From assembly GCA_022885665.1 (NCBI GenBank), contig JAGQDJ010000618.1:186001-250000 (forward strand): a DNA stretch of 64,000 nt. The letters are read 5' to 3'. Position 1 is the first letter of the stretch. Every line of letters begins with the position of its first letter. The notes below the pieces were generated by a model. It was given only the letters and a program-made list of their open reading frames with translations, did not search any database and was not told the origin of the DNA. The stretch comes from Triops longicaudatus. Its lineage: Eukaryota; Arthropoda; Branchiopoda; Notostraca; Triopsidae. Positions 48,001 to 58,341 of this stretch are shown here, piece after piece. The translations under genes were made by a program, and so were the position numbers.

Positions 48001-51000
48001 GTTCGGTAACTGGGCTACTGGCTGCTAAGGATTGACCGTACATACCACCTGCACTGCCAGTGGTATCAGATATGGGAAATACAGGTTGGGAAACTTGGGC
48101 TTGGGAGCCAGTACCGACTTGGTCGTACATGTTAGAGGTACGAAACAGATTTCCGTACTTATCTTGGGTGTTGCTGCGTGGAAGTGCCGAAAAAGGATGG
48201 CCGAAAGTCGGGAAAATAGGCTTAATCGGGTACTTTGGAAAGTACATACCCTGACCAGTACCTTGCATGCCATATACTCCCTGGGTACCGTACTGACCAA
48301 ATGTTGTAGTGCCGTACATACCCTGGATCGCGCGTGGAGCACCAAACTGGGAAGGTTGCATCCCAGCGGCCGACTGGGGCGCCAGTTCACTGAAAACGAC
48401 ACGTGGTACACCACTGGCATCCAGTACTACGCGAGGTGGCCCCAGGACGGGCGAAAAGTCGAGAGGTACAATGGTCGCACAGACCAAAGCATTTCCCAGC
48501 ATCCCTCCAACGAAATCGTCCGCGTACTCATGTATAACGATAGTCCGTCTAAGAATGCTTCGGGGGTCATTGTTACGTAAATTGACAAAATCGAGTGAGA
48601 GTTCCAGTGGCGCTACAAGTCCGTTCTGAGCTTGAATACTCTAAAACAGAGAAGTTAAAATGATTCCTCATGAGAGTTGCAATAAGCGCGCATTTTGTTT
48701 TCATTTCTTATTTTTTCCACTTTTTTTACTGGCAATAAAAATTATAGTTTTCATTTGAAATTTTCTACAGTCCACTGAGTTCGATATGTTTTACATTTTA
48801 CTGTTTTCGGCTACGTGTTGGGCAGCGGTATAAACGGGAGAAAAATTGCAAGTAGATGTGAATTATTATCGAATTTTTTGTTTATACATAGTAGATGACA
48901 CTACAAAACGAGTTGGAGCGCGAGTGAGCTCTTTTTCAGAATTGCGAGCGAATAAGCAAGTGGCCTTACAAAAGCTATGAGCGCAAGAGCGAGCGCGTTC
49001 AAAGGAAAAGTAGCTTATTTTGAATAATAGGCGAAAACGAAGTCATTTATACCTGAATATTGCCAAGATCACCAGCATGGTGTTCATCTTGGTCAGGTGA
49101 CCCGTGTCGAGCATTGGTGGGGTTAAAGTGGTCACCGAGGTTAGAGCAGTCATTGACTGTGCCTGGGTTGCTGCCTTCGTAAATGATGACGCCATGCGTA
49201 CCCGCGGGTAAGTTCAGTATTATTCCCTGTACAAGCACGGGGCCGTTTGGTGACAGTTTACGGAACAGAATTTTTCCCGTTATAGGTCCGCTTTCGATGT
49301 TGGCCACTGCCTGGTCGAATGTTTGCATGGCACCGGCACCAAGCCTTCCAGCTGCGCTTGTTTCATCTAGCGTACCTTGTGGCCCGTACATTGCTTGACT
49401 CCTATCGCGTGGATAATGCTGCGCTTGACCAGCCACAAATTGACCCATACCTTGCTGACCGTACGTGGGTTGGCTGTACATACTTCCAATTCCGCGTCCA
49501 GTCGGCGCGTATATACCTTCACTGCCTCCGTATCGTTGCCCAGTTGGCGTGTACGCGAATGATCCAGTACCTATTGGTCGGTTTATATCCTGGCCGGGAT
49601 AAGTCGTTCCGGTTAAGCCAGGTCTTTGGGGTCCGTACATACCTTGGTTGACTCCCGTTACCCCGGGTACGACAGTTCCCTGAGGGCCGTACATACCTTG
49701 GTTGACACCCGTTGCCCCCGGTACGACAGTTCCTTGGGGACCAAACGTGCCCTGATTTACGTTCAGTCTTGGTGGGGTGTCAGGAGGAGTGGGAAGCCCA
49801 GTAACCAAGGGCCTTATTGGTGGTTGAGTGCCGTCAGCACCTGCAGGACTTACAGGACCGTAGATGACATAAGGCGAGCCGGTGTCGTCGAACGCGATTT
49901 GCGGGACACCTAACATCGGTTTCTGAAGGGTGGCACCTTCAGGGAGCGCAGGGACACCGGGTATGCCGGCCTCTACAAGCATAATCGTGCCGCAGCCTAA
50001 TGCGCGACCAAGGCTGCTGCCTTTGAAATCGTCCGCATATTCGTGCACGGCAATAGTGCGATTTAGGATACTTTTTGGGTCGTTAGGAGATAAAGAGATG
50101 GAGGTAGAAGTAAGAGACAGTGAAGCAGTTAGCACATTGGGACTGCGGAAACTCTGGAAAAATTAAAATAATTAGTGCAGTTCTGAACACAAAAAAATAG
50201 CAAAGAAGAAAAGAAAAATTAAAAAAGTAAAGTAAAAAACGAAGTAAACAGAATCTGAATATAAGACTTGCATACTTCAATATTGCCTATATCACCAGCG
50301 TGGTGATCGTCCTCGTAAGGCGGTCCGTGGTTTTTGTTAAGGGGATTGAAATGATCGCTTAGATTAGAACAGTCATGAGGGTCTGCAGAATTGCTGCTTT
50401 CATAAATGATGACGGCATGGGAGCCTTCGGGCAAGTATAACAGTAGTCCGTTGATTTTGACCGGCGCGTTGGTTGAAGGCTGTTCGAAGAGGATTTTTCC
50501 ATGGACGTGCCCGCTTTCGATATTGGCTATTGCTTGCATAAAAACGGGAAGACCAGTCGGGGCATTTCCAGTCTGATTCGATACGGGCGCTACTTGTGCA
50601 ATAGCTAGACCTGTGAGGCCTGCAAAGCAATAAAATACGCGAAAATGGGTAACATTATTCCAAATGACGGGGCCCAAAAATAGAACAATCTGTATAGAAA
50701 TTACAGAACCCTTTTCTGTAAGTTATGTAATTTTTATAAAAATAAAAAGCTTAAAAGTTTTGTCTGCACAGGCACGTTGAAGTGTTGAGTCTTTGGTAGG
50801 TGCGTCTTCCTGTGGTTTAACCAAGTTGTTGTAAAGGACGGGTGAATGGGTAATACGTAGGTTTTATACCTCAGCATTGCAATTTTGGAGTTCAACTTCA
50901 AGGCTCCGATACGTATTATAAACATATGCCATTAGATTAAAATCAGGTTGGCTTCACGTGAAATTCGATTCACGCTGAGCGCATCAGGTCAGGGTCGGAG

Positions 51001-51470
51001 GAACGTTCGTATGAGTATTAATATGAGTAGCTTGCGAAGGCGATTTCTCCGACACCGCAGAACAATGTGTAGAACTCTAGTGGCAGTAATGTTTGTGTAG
51101 AGAGCTGAATGTGTTGAGTGTATAATTTTTCAGAATAGTAAATTTGTGAAAATGAGGCTTATTTTTTAATTTTTGTCAAAAGAAACATTGTAAGTTCTTC
51201 AATACTTTCACACTTGGTATTTTTTGAGTTTTGTTTAAATTTCTAGAAACTAAATTAGCCGTTCTGGAGCTATTGTCGACATTTATGGAGCATTACAGGA
51301 TCCTCTAAGTTCAAATCATTTCGTAAAATTTGTACAACGTTATCCCAAAAGAGCTCAATCGATTTTTTGGACAGAAATTACGCCGAAAATGGAGAAAGTA
51401 AAGTGGTCTTGGCAATGCGGACGTGATGTACATATTACTTACCTAGCAACAATGGTAAAACGGATCCCAT
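39100..51470 (-). CDS. Vtg: Vitellogenin with two N-terminal SOD-like domains
   Basis: Yolk precursor and lipid carrier. Twenty-six exons join in phase to 2,817 residues: 51470-51443, 50619-50276, 50153-49053, 48640-47578, 47544-47380, 46915-46770, 46710-46576, 46432-46262, 46208-45972, 45887-45355, 45280-45112, 44836-43976, 43925-43759, 43708-43489, 43404-43071, 43003-42787, 42725-42431, 42363-42144, 41823-41470, 41275-41109, 41047-40901, 40848-40401, 40202-39820, 39767-39526, 39470-39308 and 39243-39100. Order: signal peptide split by intron 1 (MGSVLPLLLGLTGLAIAQ), SOD-like domain A (about 30-185), repeat linker, SOD-like domain B (about 397-545), Y/G/Q/T-rich linker, RLKR site near 840, lipid-transfer module (from VWKPGNVYEYKY) with a charged insert (about 1480-1610), and a vWD domain (TFDGLPYNVSLSGCD, GRLCGLCGSQNGE). 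The final exon end (VSCSQF) is a little uncertain. SOD-fused vitellogenins are known in branchiopods. Confidence 0.94.
41794..42093. repeat. Tandem duplication of about 150 bp over a vitellogenin splice site
   Basis: Copy 1 (41794-41944) and copy 2 (41945-42093) are nearly identical. They differ only in the length of an A run, one base in the following A/T stretch and little else. Copy 1 contains the acceptor and the first 30 bp of the exon 41823-41470; copy 2 repeats this acceptor and partial exon within the intron. Each also holds a short AAAT microsatellite. Confidence 0.95.
45032..45061. repeat. Inverted repeat, 11-bp arms, in a vitellogenin intron
   Basis: AAGCTAGTTTC at 45032-45042 and its exact reverse complement at 45051-45061, separated by 8 bp. 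It lies in the 275-bp intron 44837-45111. Confidence 0.8.
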
Positions 51471-51855
51471 AACCAACGTCACATTCAATTAATGTTTTAG
51501 AAACTAGAAAACTTCGTCTCCAACCCCAGCTTTTATATATGTTTTCCTCAATTCTCATTTAGTCAGCACTCGACCTTAGCAGGATAACCTTCTCCGGGGC
51601 AAAGGGAACAACAACAACATGGTGAGGTTCGCAAAATCTAACTTGACGCAGCAGTTTTCTGCATCCGGTGTGAAGAAAGACATGCTCGAAAATGAAGTTA
51701 ATCTGTCTCTATTTCACTAACGCATTACAAGTTCCATTCCAAGCTAAGCGCGGTTCAAGGTATTAACTGCATCGACTTACACCGAGAATTTGACTCAAAA
51801 AGACAAGAAGACTCATTTCGACTTGCATTACTTTCTTTCCAGGCCACCAGTTGCT
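51471..51855. other. Intergenic region, vitellogenin promoter and peroxidase 3' side
   Basis: This short stretch holds the vitellogenin TATA box and the 3' UTR of the upstream same-strand peroxidase. GATA-like sites (for example AGGATAACC near 51580) are present but not diagnostic. No coding block was recognised. Confidence 0.45.
51531..51540 (-). promoter_or_regulatory. TATA box of the vitellogenin gene
   Basis: Read on the minus strand the site is ATATATAAAA, about 61 bp upstream of the vitellogenin ATG at 51470. This leaves a short 5' UTR of roughly 30-35 nt. The whole promoter must fit in the 385 bp between this start and the peroxidase stop. Confidence 0.65.
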
Positions 51856-54800
51856 CTACCCTTGCAAATTGCGCCATATTTTCTCACGGATTTGCCCATG
51901 TCCCGGTAAATCGTTTGAATTAATGGTTAGAATCGGATTCTCAATCTTACGCGGCACAATGGGTGCAGGCGTCGTTGTGGTCGTAAGAGGAGGAGGGATA
52001 GTTGGAAAGGCGTCACTAATAGTCGAATTGAGCGGATCCTCTTCCCATAAAGAAAGATCTAATTCGGGGATTAAGGAGCTGGAACAGGGCAAACGGGGGT
52101 TGTGGGGTGTAAGAGCTTCCATGACGCGTTTTTGAATCGCGTCCATGGCGTCACCATTATCACAAATGACACGTGCGAGAGTGGTACTGCGCAGTGTTTG
52201 CAGCTGTTCTGGAGTAAAACGCAACAGCGGATCCTGAGTTTCGTACCAAAAGCGGTCGCCGCGTTTCAAACGGACAAACTGATCCGCCAAGATGCACGCA
52301 GTTACTGGACCTACTGGTAAGTCAGGTATCACAATCTCAGACAGCAGGCCGATATAAAGGTCCACATCTTCAACATTTCTGTGAAAACAAAATTCATTTA
52401 ATTTCAAACGAGTTAAAATTGAATAAAAATCGTTGAATGTAATTTTAAGTAAAAAAAAGCAAATTAAAATAAAAAAAATAAATTTTCTATTTTATTTTTA
52501 TATACTTGTAGACTTTTTGCACTCGTGCTAAGGAATCCGATTTGAAAATGTCCTTCAAGTCTTCGAAGGAGTTTACGGGCGACAAATTACACGGTTTGCG
52601 ATAGGCTATGTATGGTGGAAGACCGTGGTCACGTCCGCGATGTATGTTAATGGACATCAAATCTAAACCAGGTACGGAGGCGTTTTTCTGGAATAACTGG
52701 TTGACTGCCTGAAATTAAAATATCATTAGAGGTTAACTTTAGAAATAACTACTTGAATGTGTAAGATGAACATTGCGTTTAATATGAAGAAATTTTCGTT
52801 TTTGTATGAATGGGTGATTTCTTTCATTACTTGAGGCGTAAAATCTGTGCTTAAAGTTCTCGGTGGTTGAATAGCATGGCCACGGAAGATGGAGTCGATG
52901 ACTTGGGGTTCCCATAACCCAAAAGGGTTGAAGAGAACTTTGTTAAGTTGAACGTATTCGACGTTTCTCCCGCCTGGGCCTTCCATTGCAAATAATCCCT
53001 AGAAAATAAATAAAACCAAACCAACACAAATGGGTAAAACAAAGCACTGAATTAACAAGGGGAACAAGAAAATAATAAACAAAATTGAGTAACTAAAACA
53101 AATATGATTTTATAAATAAAATATAAATCATGCTCTAGAGCAACAGTTTTTTTTTGTAAAATTAATAACTGGAAGATAAAGTGTGAAGACGAGTGAATAA
53201 GAAAGTCAGAATTATCCAACAAAAGAGAAAAATTTTGAAATATTTTACTTACAGGCAGCATACTGTGTCCAAAACGTAAAGCAGCATTAGCGAATTCATT
53301 AGCAATGGAAGCGTCGATTTGAGGATTATAACTCGTATCATATCCTGTTTCCAATGGGTTCAAATTAAGCTCCTTCATCAAAGCCGGACCTGCAAGGAGA
53401 AAGCCGGTTAAAGTGTATCGTTGTTCGATGCCGTTCTAGAAAAGGCTGACTTAAATCATGGTTCTATGGTGTAATGGTTAGCACTCTGGACTTTGAATCC
53501 AGCGATCCGAGTTCAAATCTCGGTAGAACCTATTTTTTAATACATCGCTTTCGTTTTTGTTTACCCAATAGCGCTTTCACCAAATAGTTTTATTCTGGGA
53601 AAAGGTGTATTTCAAGGTTCTATGGTGTAATGGTTAGCACTCTGGACTTTGAATCCAGCGATCCGAGTTCAAATCTCGGTAGAACCTGAATTATTATTCG
53701 GAAAAATAGTTTTTTTTTCTTTTTGTTTTAGTATTTTTTTCCAATTTGTGTACTCAGAAATTGCCTCCTTAAACTTTCAGTTTCGTTTTCAAAGCTCCAT
53801 GGTGTAATAGTTAGCACTCCAGACTTTGAATCCAGCGATCCGAGTTTAAACGTCGGTGAGAACCTGGCTTTTTACAGATTGTTACGGCTAGCATACGCCG
53901 TATTCTTTTTATTTCTGCGAATTCTCCGCAGAAATCGGTTTGAAAAAGCAAATTACGTTTCTTGTGTGGTTCCATGGTGTAATGGTTAGCACTCTGGACT
54001 CTGAATCCAGCGATCCGAGTTCAAATCTCGGTGGAACCTATTTTTTTTAATAGGTTGAGGAATTCGTGAGTTTCAAAAATTAATTCAAGCGAATTCGTCT
54101 TGCGAAGAATTTTTAAATAGGAAAAATTATAATTTTCGACGGTTCCATGGTGTAATGGTTAGCACTCTGGACTTTGAATCCAGCGATCCGAGTTCAAATC
54201 TCGGTGGAACCTGTCGTTTTCCATGGGAGAATATAAAATTTTGATTATTGCGAATTTCTGTATCGTAATTTGTGATAATGCTGGATTTGCCATTACCAAG
54301 GTTCCATGGTGTAATGGTTAGCACTCTGGACTCTGAATCCAGCGATCCGAGTTCAAATCTCGGTGGAACCTGACTATTTTTGGTTACTGATGGCTCGCTT
54401 ACGTTTTGTTATTTTCGTGAATTTTCGAATACATAATTAAGGAGGATTACGCAATAACTCCTCATGGGTTCACAGGTTCCATGGTGTAATGGTTAGCACT
54501 CTGGACTTTGAATCCAGCGATCCGAGTTCAAATCTCGGTGGAACCTGAGTTTAATTTTTGGGTTTGTGCCTTTCACTTTTATAATTGCCTTAATTAGCTG
54601 GTAAGTTATCTTTGCTAAGTTACTAACGCAACGCCAAGGTTCCATGGTGTAATGGTTAGCACTCTGGACTCTGAATCCAGCGATCCGAGTTCAAATCTCG
54701 GTGGAACCTTCGTTTTTGTTAATTAAAATAAAATAATGGACAATTTTCAACTGAGCGCGATTTGCCAATATAAGCGACGCATTATTTCGGTCTCGTGTAA

Positions 54801-57182
54801 CATCTTCTAAACAGTTGTGACATTTGTTATTGACTTTGCCTTACCTAACAGAAGCGGAAGGTATTCAGCATAAGTTATGTGCTGCATTTGAGCGCCGACG
54901 ATCCTTCTTGCTTCGTAATAAATTTGATCATCATTCCAATGAGGGTTCAAAGCTTCCAAATGGGTGGCAATGCGAACATGCTGGCGAACCCATATGGTGT
55001 GCATGGCTGTTAAGCCAATTTGTTCATTCACGCGGGTATCTCCTGAAAATAAATGATTCAACAAGAATAAATCTCGCTCTTTAATTTTATTACGTACAGT
55101 TATCAAGGCGTAATAAATAACCCTTTAGAAATTTAGATTCACACCTGCAAGAGGGCAGTTTTTGTAAGTTCGTTACTAAAGGGCTCGTTAGCAATGGTTC
55201 TATGGTGTAATGGTTAGCACTCTGGACTTTGAATCCAGCGATCCGAGTTCAAATCTCGGTAGAACCTACTTTGTTTTTGATTTTTTTCTTTTTGAAAATA
55301 TTTCCCTACATTTTTTTCTAGTTGACTTTCCGGTTTCTTTTTGTTTGTTTTTCATGCAATTTTTTAAAAATAATATTGCTGCACCTCACTAATAATAAGT
55401 CTAATTTCTCCATTCTATTTTACTGTAAAGTATTGATAGAAATTATGCATAATATATTACCTGATTTAAAACAATATCGACTTTGGTCTATCTGATCAGG
55501 CCGATTGCAACCATCGTCAGCTTTGTTGGAAATAGGCAACAATGTTCTGCCATCAGGACTTAGCCGCGTTCGCAAATTTCCTTCACGGTGTTGCCTCAAA
55601 CGGCCTCCTTCCTGCTTGTCACTGCCGTAAATATTCGACCCATCAATGTAGGCCGTAATTTGATCAAATTGCTCTCGAGGTCCTAACATAATTTAACTAT
55701 CACATAAAAATTGTTTTCTATTTAAAGAAGTCAACCTAGTGTGCAAAGGGGTGACGGTGCCGATCTCACAAATTCCATGCATTGTTGACCGTATTGCGAG
55801 AAAGTTGGGTCGTCTGCTGGCAGAATAATGGGAAAACACTCAGGGTGCATTTCTGGAACACCGCAACACGCAATTTTAGAGCCGTTGACACCTACAGAAT
55901 TTTTTGCATCATTTTTTAAGTGATAGATTTTTTAACGATGTTTATCGAATAATTAGGATTGTATGAAAGACCAACAATTATTTTTCTTTGAGATACGTGG
56001 ATTTTTGTACGGGGTTTTTGAAATTTACCTTTGCTAGTCGCAGTCGAGGTCATGTCATGAGTTACGAATTGTCCCCATGTCGAAAAGAAAAGCGTAAGAT
56101 TCCGAGCGTCCTCATGAGTAATCGATCCTTGCATTGCTAAGCTCACAATACGAGTTAAAGGTAGCTGTGGAGTGGAACGCGGGGCGCTTATTCCTAAAAA
56201 TAGCCACAACGATTGACTACTGTCTTGGAATTAAAGTAGCCCGTGTTTTGTTAATACCGTCAGCGTAATCCGGTGGCAACATGCGACGCAACTGCCAGGG
56301 TGCTGAACCCCACATCGGATATTCTAAGTTGTTGCATGTGCCGTTGTGTCTGCGGTAGCGAGCTGTCGGATCACATGTTGGTACTTGGCCATATTGACAA
56401 AGACTGTCTTGACTGCCATGTAAAGAAAACACACCCAACATACCACGCTGGATATCGCTTTTGTTCAGTTGTAATCTAAAGGACAAATACATTTTATTTA
56501 AAGCCTGTAGCTCAACAATACTGAAATTACGCAGAAGCGGCAGCTCGACTTGTAACTTCGACAAACAACGCTTGACTTTGATCATCCGGAGCAGCCTGAC
56601 CTGCCGCAATTCGATGGTAGAACGCGGGATGGCCTGGTTGCAACGTCCTCGCAGGATTTGATGCCGCTATATCCCGCGCTTTGCGGTCCTCTAACTGTGC
56701 CAAAATCGCCTTCTCGTCCGTTAAATCCGAGACTGGTACGGTTTTAGTAGTACCTGTGTTCTTTGTTGGTGCTCGTTCCCATCCATCTAAAAGGGTTAAC
56801 AAGAAGAATAAACATACCATGATTGCCCCAAACTGATTGGGAGTAAATTGCGATAGAAATGATCAGGACCTTTGATGGGCCATGCCAACTGAAGTAAAGG
56901 ATTCTGGATGCGAGACTGTATCTCGCTAGAGGAATCTTCCGGATTGGGTGTATAAAGTACCGCAACTGAGGCGACGATGACGAGAACTATCACTGCCAAA
57001 CTACACAAACCACACTTAGCTTATTTTAAAAAAAAATCAGGAATTATTTGGTTACTATACTCAGCTTACCTTACGGATACTGCTGTAATAGTTTTACACT
57101 GGCGGTTGCGGCCTTCCAGCCAATAGCGATACCGATGACTCAAATTCTGTCCACAACCTCGCAGAGGATCCAATTCGGACAT
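51856..57182 (-). CDS. Membrane-anchored animal haem peroxidase
   Basis: A peroxidase of the myeloperoxidase/peroxinectin superfamily. Exons 57182-57070, 57000-56870, 56786-56531, 56475-56258, 56193-56029, 55891-55736, 55682-55461, 55042-54845, 53389-53253, 52998-52831, 52708-52506 and 52378-51856 join in phase to 829 residues. The start MSELDPLRGCGQ precedes a hydrophobic segment (SLAVIVLVIVASVAVLY), giving a type II membrane topology. The peroxidase domain has the distal His (WGQFVTHDMT), ITAYIDGSNIYGSD, the conserved Arg (WVRQHVRIATHLEALNPHW), the proximal His (NAALRFGHSML), RGRDHGLPPY and GDRFWYE. The Asp and Glu that bind haem covalently in myeloperoxidase align to Thr and Gln. The C-terminus is a Thr/Pro-rich tail. 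Two introns hold tRNA-Gln genes on the other strand. A cardinal-type role in eye pigment synthesis is possible but unproven. Confidence 0.9.
53460..53531 (+). tRNA. tRNA-Gln (anticodon UUG), copy 1
   Basis: A 72-bp tRNA gene with closed acceptor, anticodon and T stems. The anticodon loop CTTTGAA gives TTG. Pair 6:67 is T:A. The A box (TGGTGTAATGG) and B box (GAGTTCAAATC) are intact, and a T run follows. No CCA is encoded, as expected in eukaryotes. Confidence 0.97.
53616..53687 (+). tRNA. tRNA-Gln (anticodon UUG), copy 2
   Basis: A 72-bp gene identical to copy 1, with anticodon TTG and pair 6:67 T:A. Only its flanks differ, and a run of T follows about 20 bp downstream. Confidence 0.97.
53793..53865 (+). 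pseudogene. Decayed tRNA-Gln copy
   Basis: Clearly related to its neighbours, but the anticodon stem is broken (CCAGA against TCCAG), the T arm has changed (TTTAAACGTCGG), the A box has AATAG for AATGG and one base is inserted before the 3' acceptor strand. It is unlikely to yield a working tRNA. Confidence 0.88.
53968..54039 (+). tRNA. tRNA-Gln (anticodon CUG), copy 3
   Basis: A 72-bp gene with intact stems; the anticodon loop CTCTGAA gives CTG. Pair 6:67 is C:G. A T run follows the gene. Confidence 0.97.
54141..54212 (+). tRNA. tRNA-Gln (anticodon UUG), copy 4
   Basis: A 72-bp gene with intact stems, anticodon TTG and pair 6:67 C:G. It combines the UUG anticodon with the acceptor stem of the CUG copies. 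Confidence 0.97.
54300..54371 (+). tRNA. tRNA-Gln (anticodon CUG), copy 5
   Basis: A 72-bp gene with intact stems, anticodon CTG and pair 6:67 C:G. Confidence 0.97.
54475..54546 (+). tRNA. tRNA-Gln (anticodon UUG), copy 6
   Basis: A 72-bp gene with intact stems, anticodon TTG and pair 6:67 C:G. Confidence 0.97.
54638..54709 (+). tRNA. tRNA-Gln (anticodon CUG), copy 7
   Basis: A 72-bp gene with intact stems, anticodon CTG and pair 6:67 C:G. It is the last copy in the intron 53390-54844 of the antisense peroxidase gene. Confidence 0.97.
55196..55267 (+). tRNA. tRNA-Gln (anticodon UUG), copy 8
   Basis: A 72-bp gene identical to copies 1 and 2 (pair 6:67 T:A, anticodon TTG). It stands apart, in the next peroxidase intron (55043-55460), and is followed by T runs. 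Confidence 0.97.
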
Positions 57183-58341
57183 TTTGTCTTTCACGATTCA
57201 CGGCAAGAATTTTGCCCACGTCTGCTGCACTACTCAGTCAGACTAAAAGTGCGAATTAGGTCTCAAGTATGTGAGGATATTTCTTTTCTTTTTTTACCCA
57301 ACAGAAGCCGTATTAAGTGTCACGCACACCCGATAACATGGTACAGCATGGTAAACTATGGATACCCGATCAAGACAGAAGCCGTACAAAATGCACTTTG
57401 TAATATTGATCCCTTCTCTTTTCGGATTATCTTGACAGACAACATCCGTACACAATACAACGGAAATGGTTGCGGACACCCATTCGAAGTACATGACTTT
57501 TGTTGTCCTGAGTTACGTCCTTTCCATCTTACGTTTTCTTTTTGACAATGAGCGTACTGTTGTCAGTATTAGGTGTATTACTGGACTACAAGAAAGGAAA
57601 AATATTATATTACAAAAACATTACTTTTAAAATTCTAATTACTTGTTAACTTACATTTTTCCGGAAAATATAATTAAATAAGTTAAATTTGCGCCCAAGT
57701 TGCAGCATATTTTTGCGGTTGCTTCGGTGACTCGATAATTCTTCAGCAAAGTTTAGTTAACTCGCGAGGTTTCTAAGCCCTTTTTCCTTGTTTGGGCATG
57801 TGCACGTCTGCATATGAAAATGATTGAAAAATAAATAAATAAAATAAATAAATAAATAAATGCAGATATACTTTGTTACAGAAATAATGTGCATCATAAC
57901 AACTAAGAAGTGCATCTTTTTACAACGAACCTCCCAGAGACACACTTTTCGGTATTTTCTAATTTCGTTTATCACGCTCATTTTCGTATGATATAACTCT
58001 CCTCGCTTTGTAACCCGGGAATTTTTGCGCATTTGAATCTTACCAGAGATGTGAATAAGCCCCTTACATAAATCATCCTTTCAGCTGGAGCGAACGGTGA
58101 ATAAAACTCCTTGGATTCTATTATTTGCTCTGTACACAGCTTGTTCTCAAATTTCGTGCGGGAAATGCTTTCGAACAGAAAGTTCTTCTATTGCTTTTTA
58201 GGTGGCGAGGGAGGCACTTTCAAAAACAAAATAATAAGCACGTGACGTCTTGTTGTGGCTTACTCGCAATTGTAGACGTCCGTGACGTAAAAATACATTT
58301 GTTTTCAAGATTAGAGCTTAGTTTTGTAGACACGGCGTTAT
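57183..58341. promoter_or_regulatory. Divergent intergenic region of peroxidase and malonyl-CoA decarboxylase
   Basis: About 1.16 kb between two divergent start codons; it should hold both promoters. It contains an AAAT microsatellite at about 57826-57860. A plus-strand frame reaching to 57545 runs antisense into the first peroxidase exon and shows no known domain. No TATA box was identified with confidence. Confidence 0.45.

Noticed and set aside
48032..48580. Plus-strand open frame of 182 codons
   Set aside because: It is antisense to the low-complexity linker exon of vitellogenin; its sequence mirrors the repeats and shows no domain.
53460..55267. Regularly spaced identical units as a CRISPR-like array or satellite
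   Set aside because: Each unit folds as a tRNA-Gln with A and B boxes; spacers are unequal and unrelated to CRISPR layout.
57048..57545. Plus-strand open frame of 165 codons
   Set aside because: It runs antisense through the first peroxidase exon, has no recognisable domain and no supporting splice sites.
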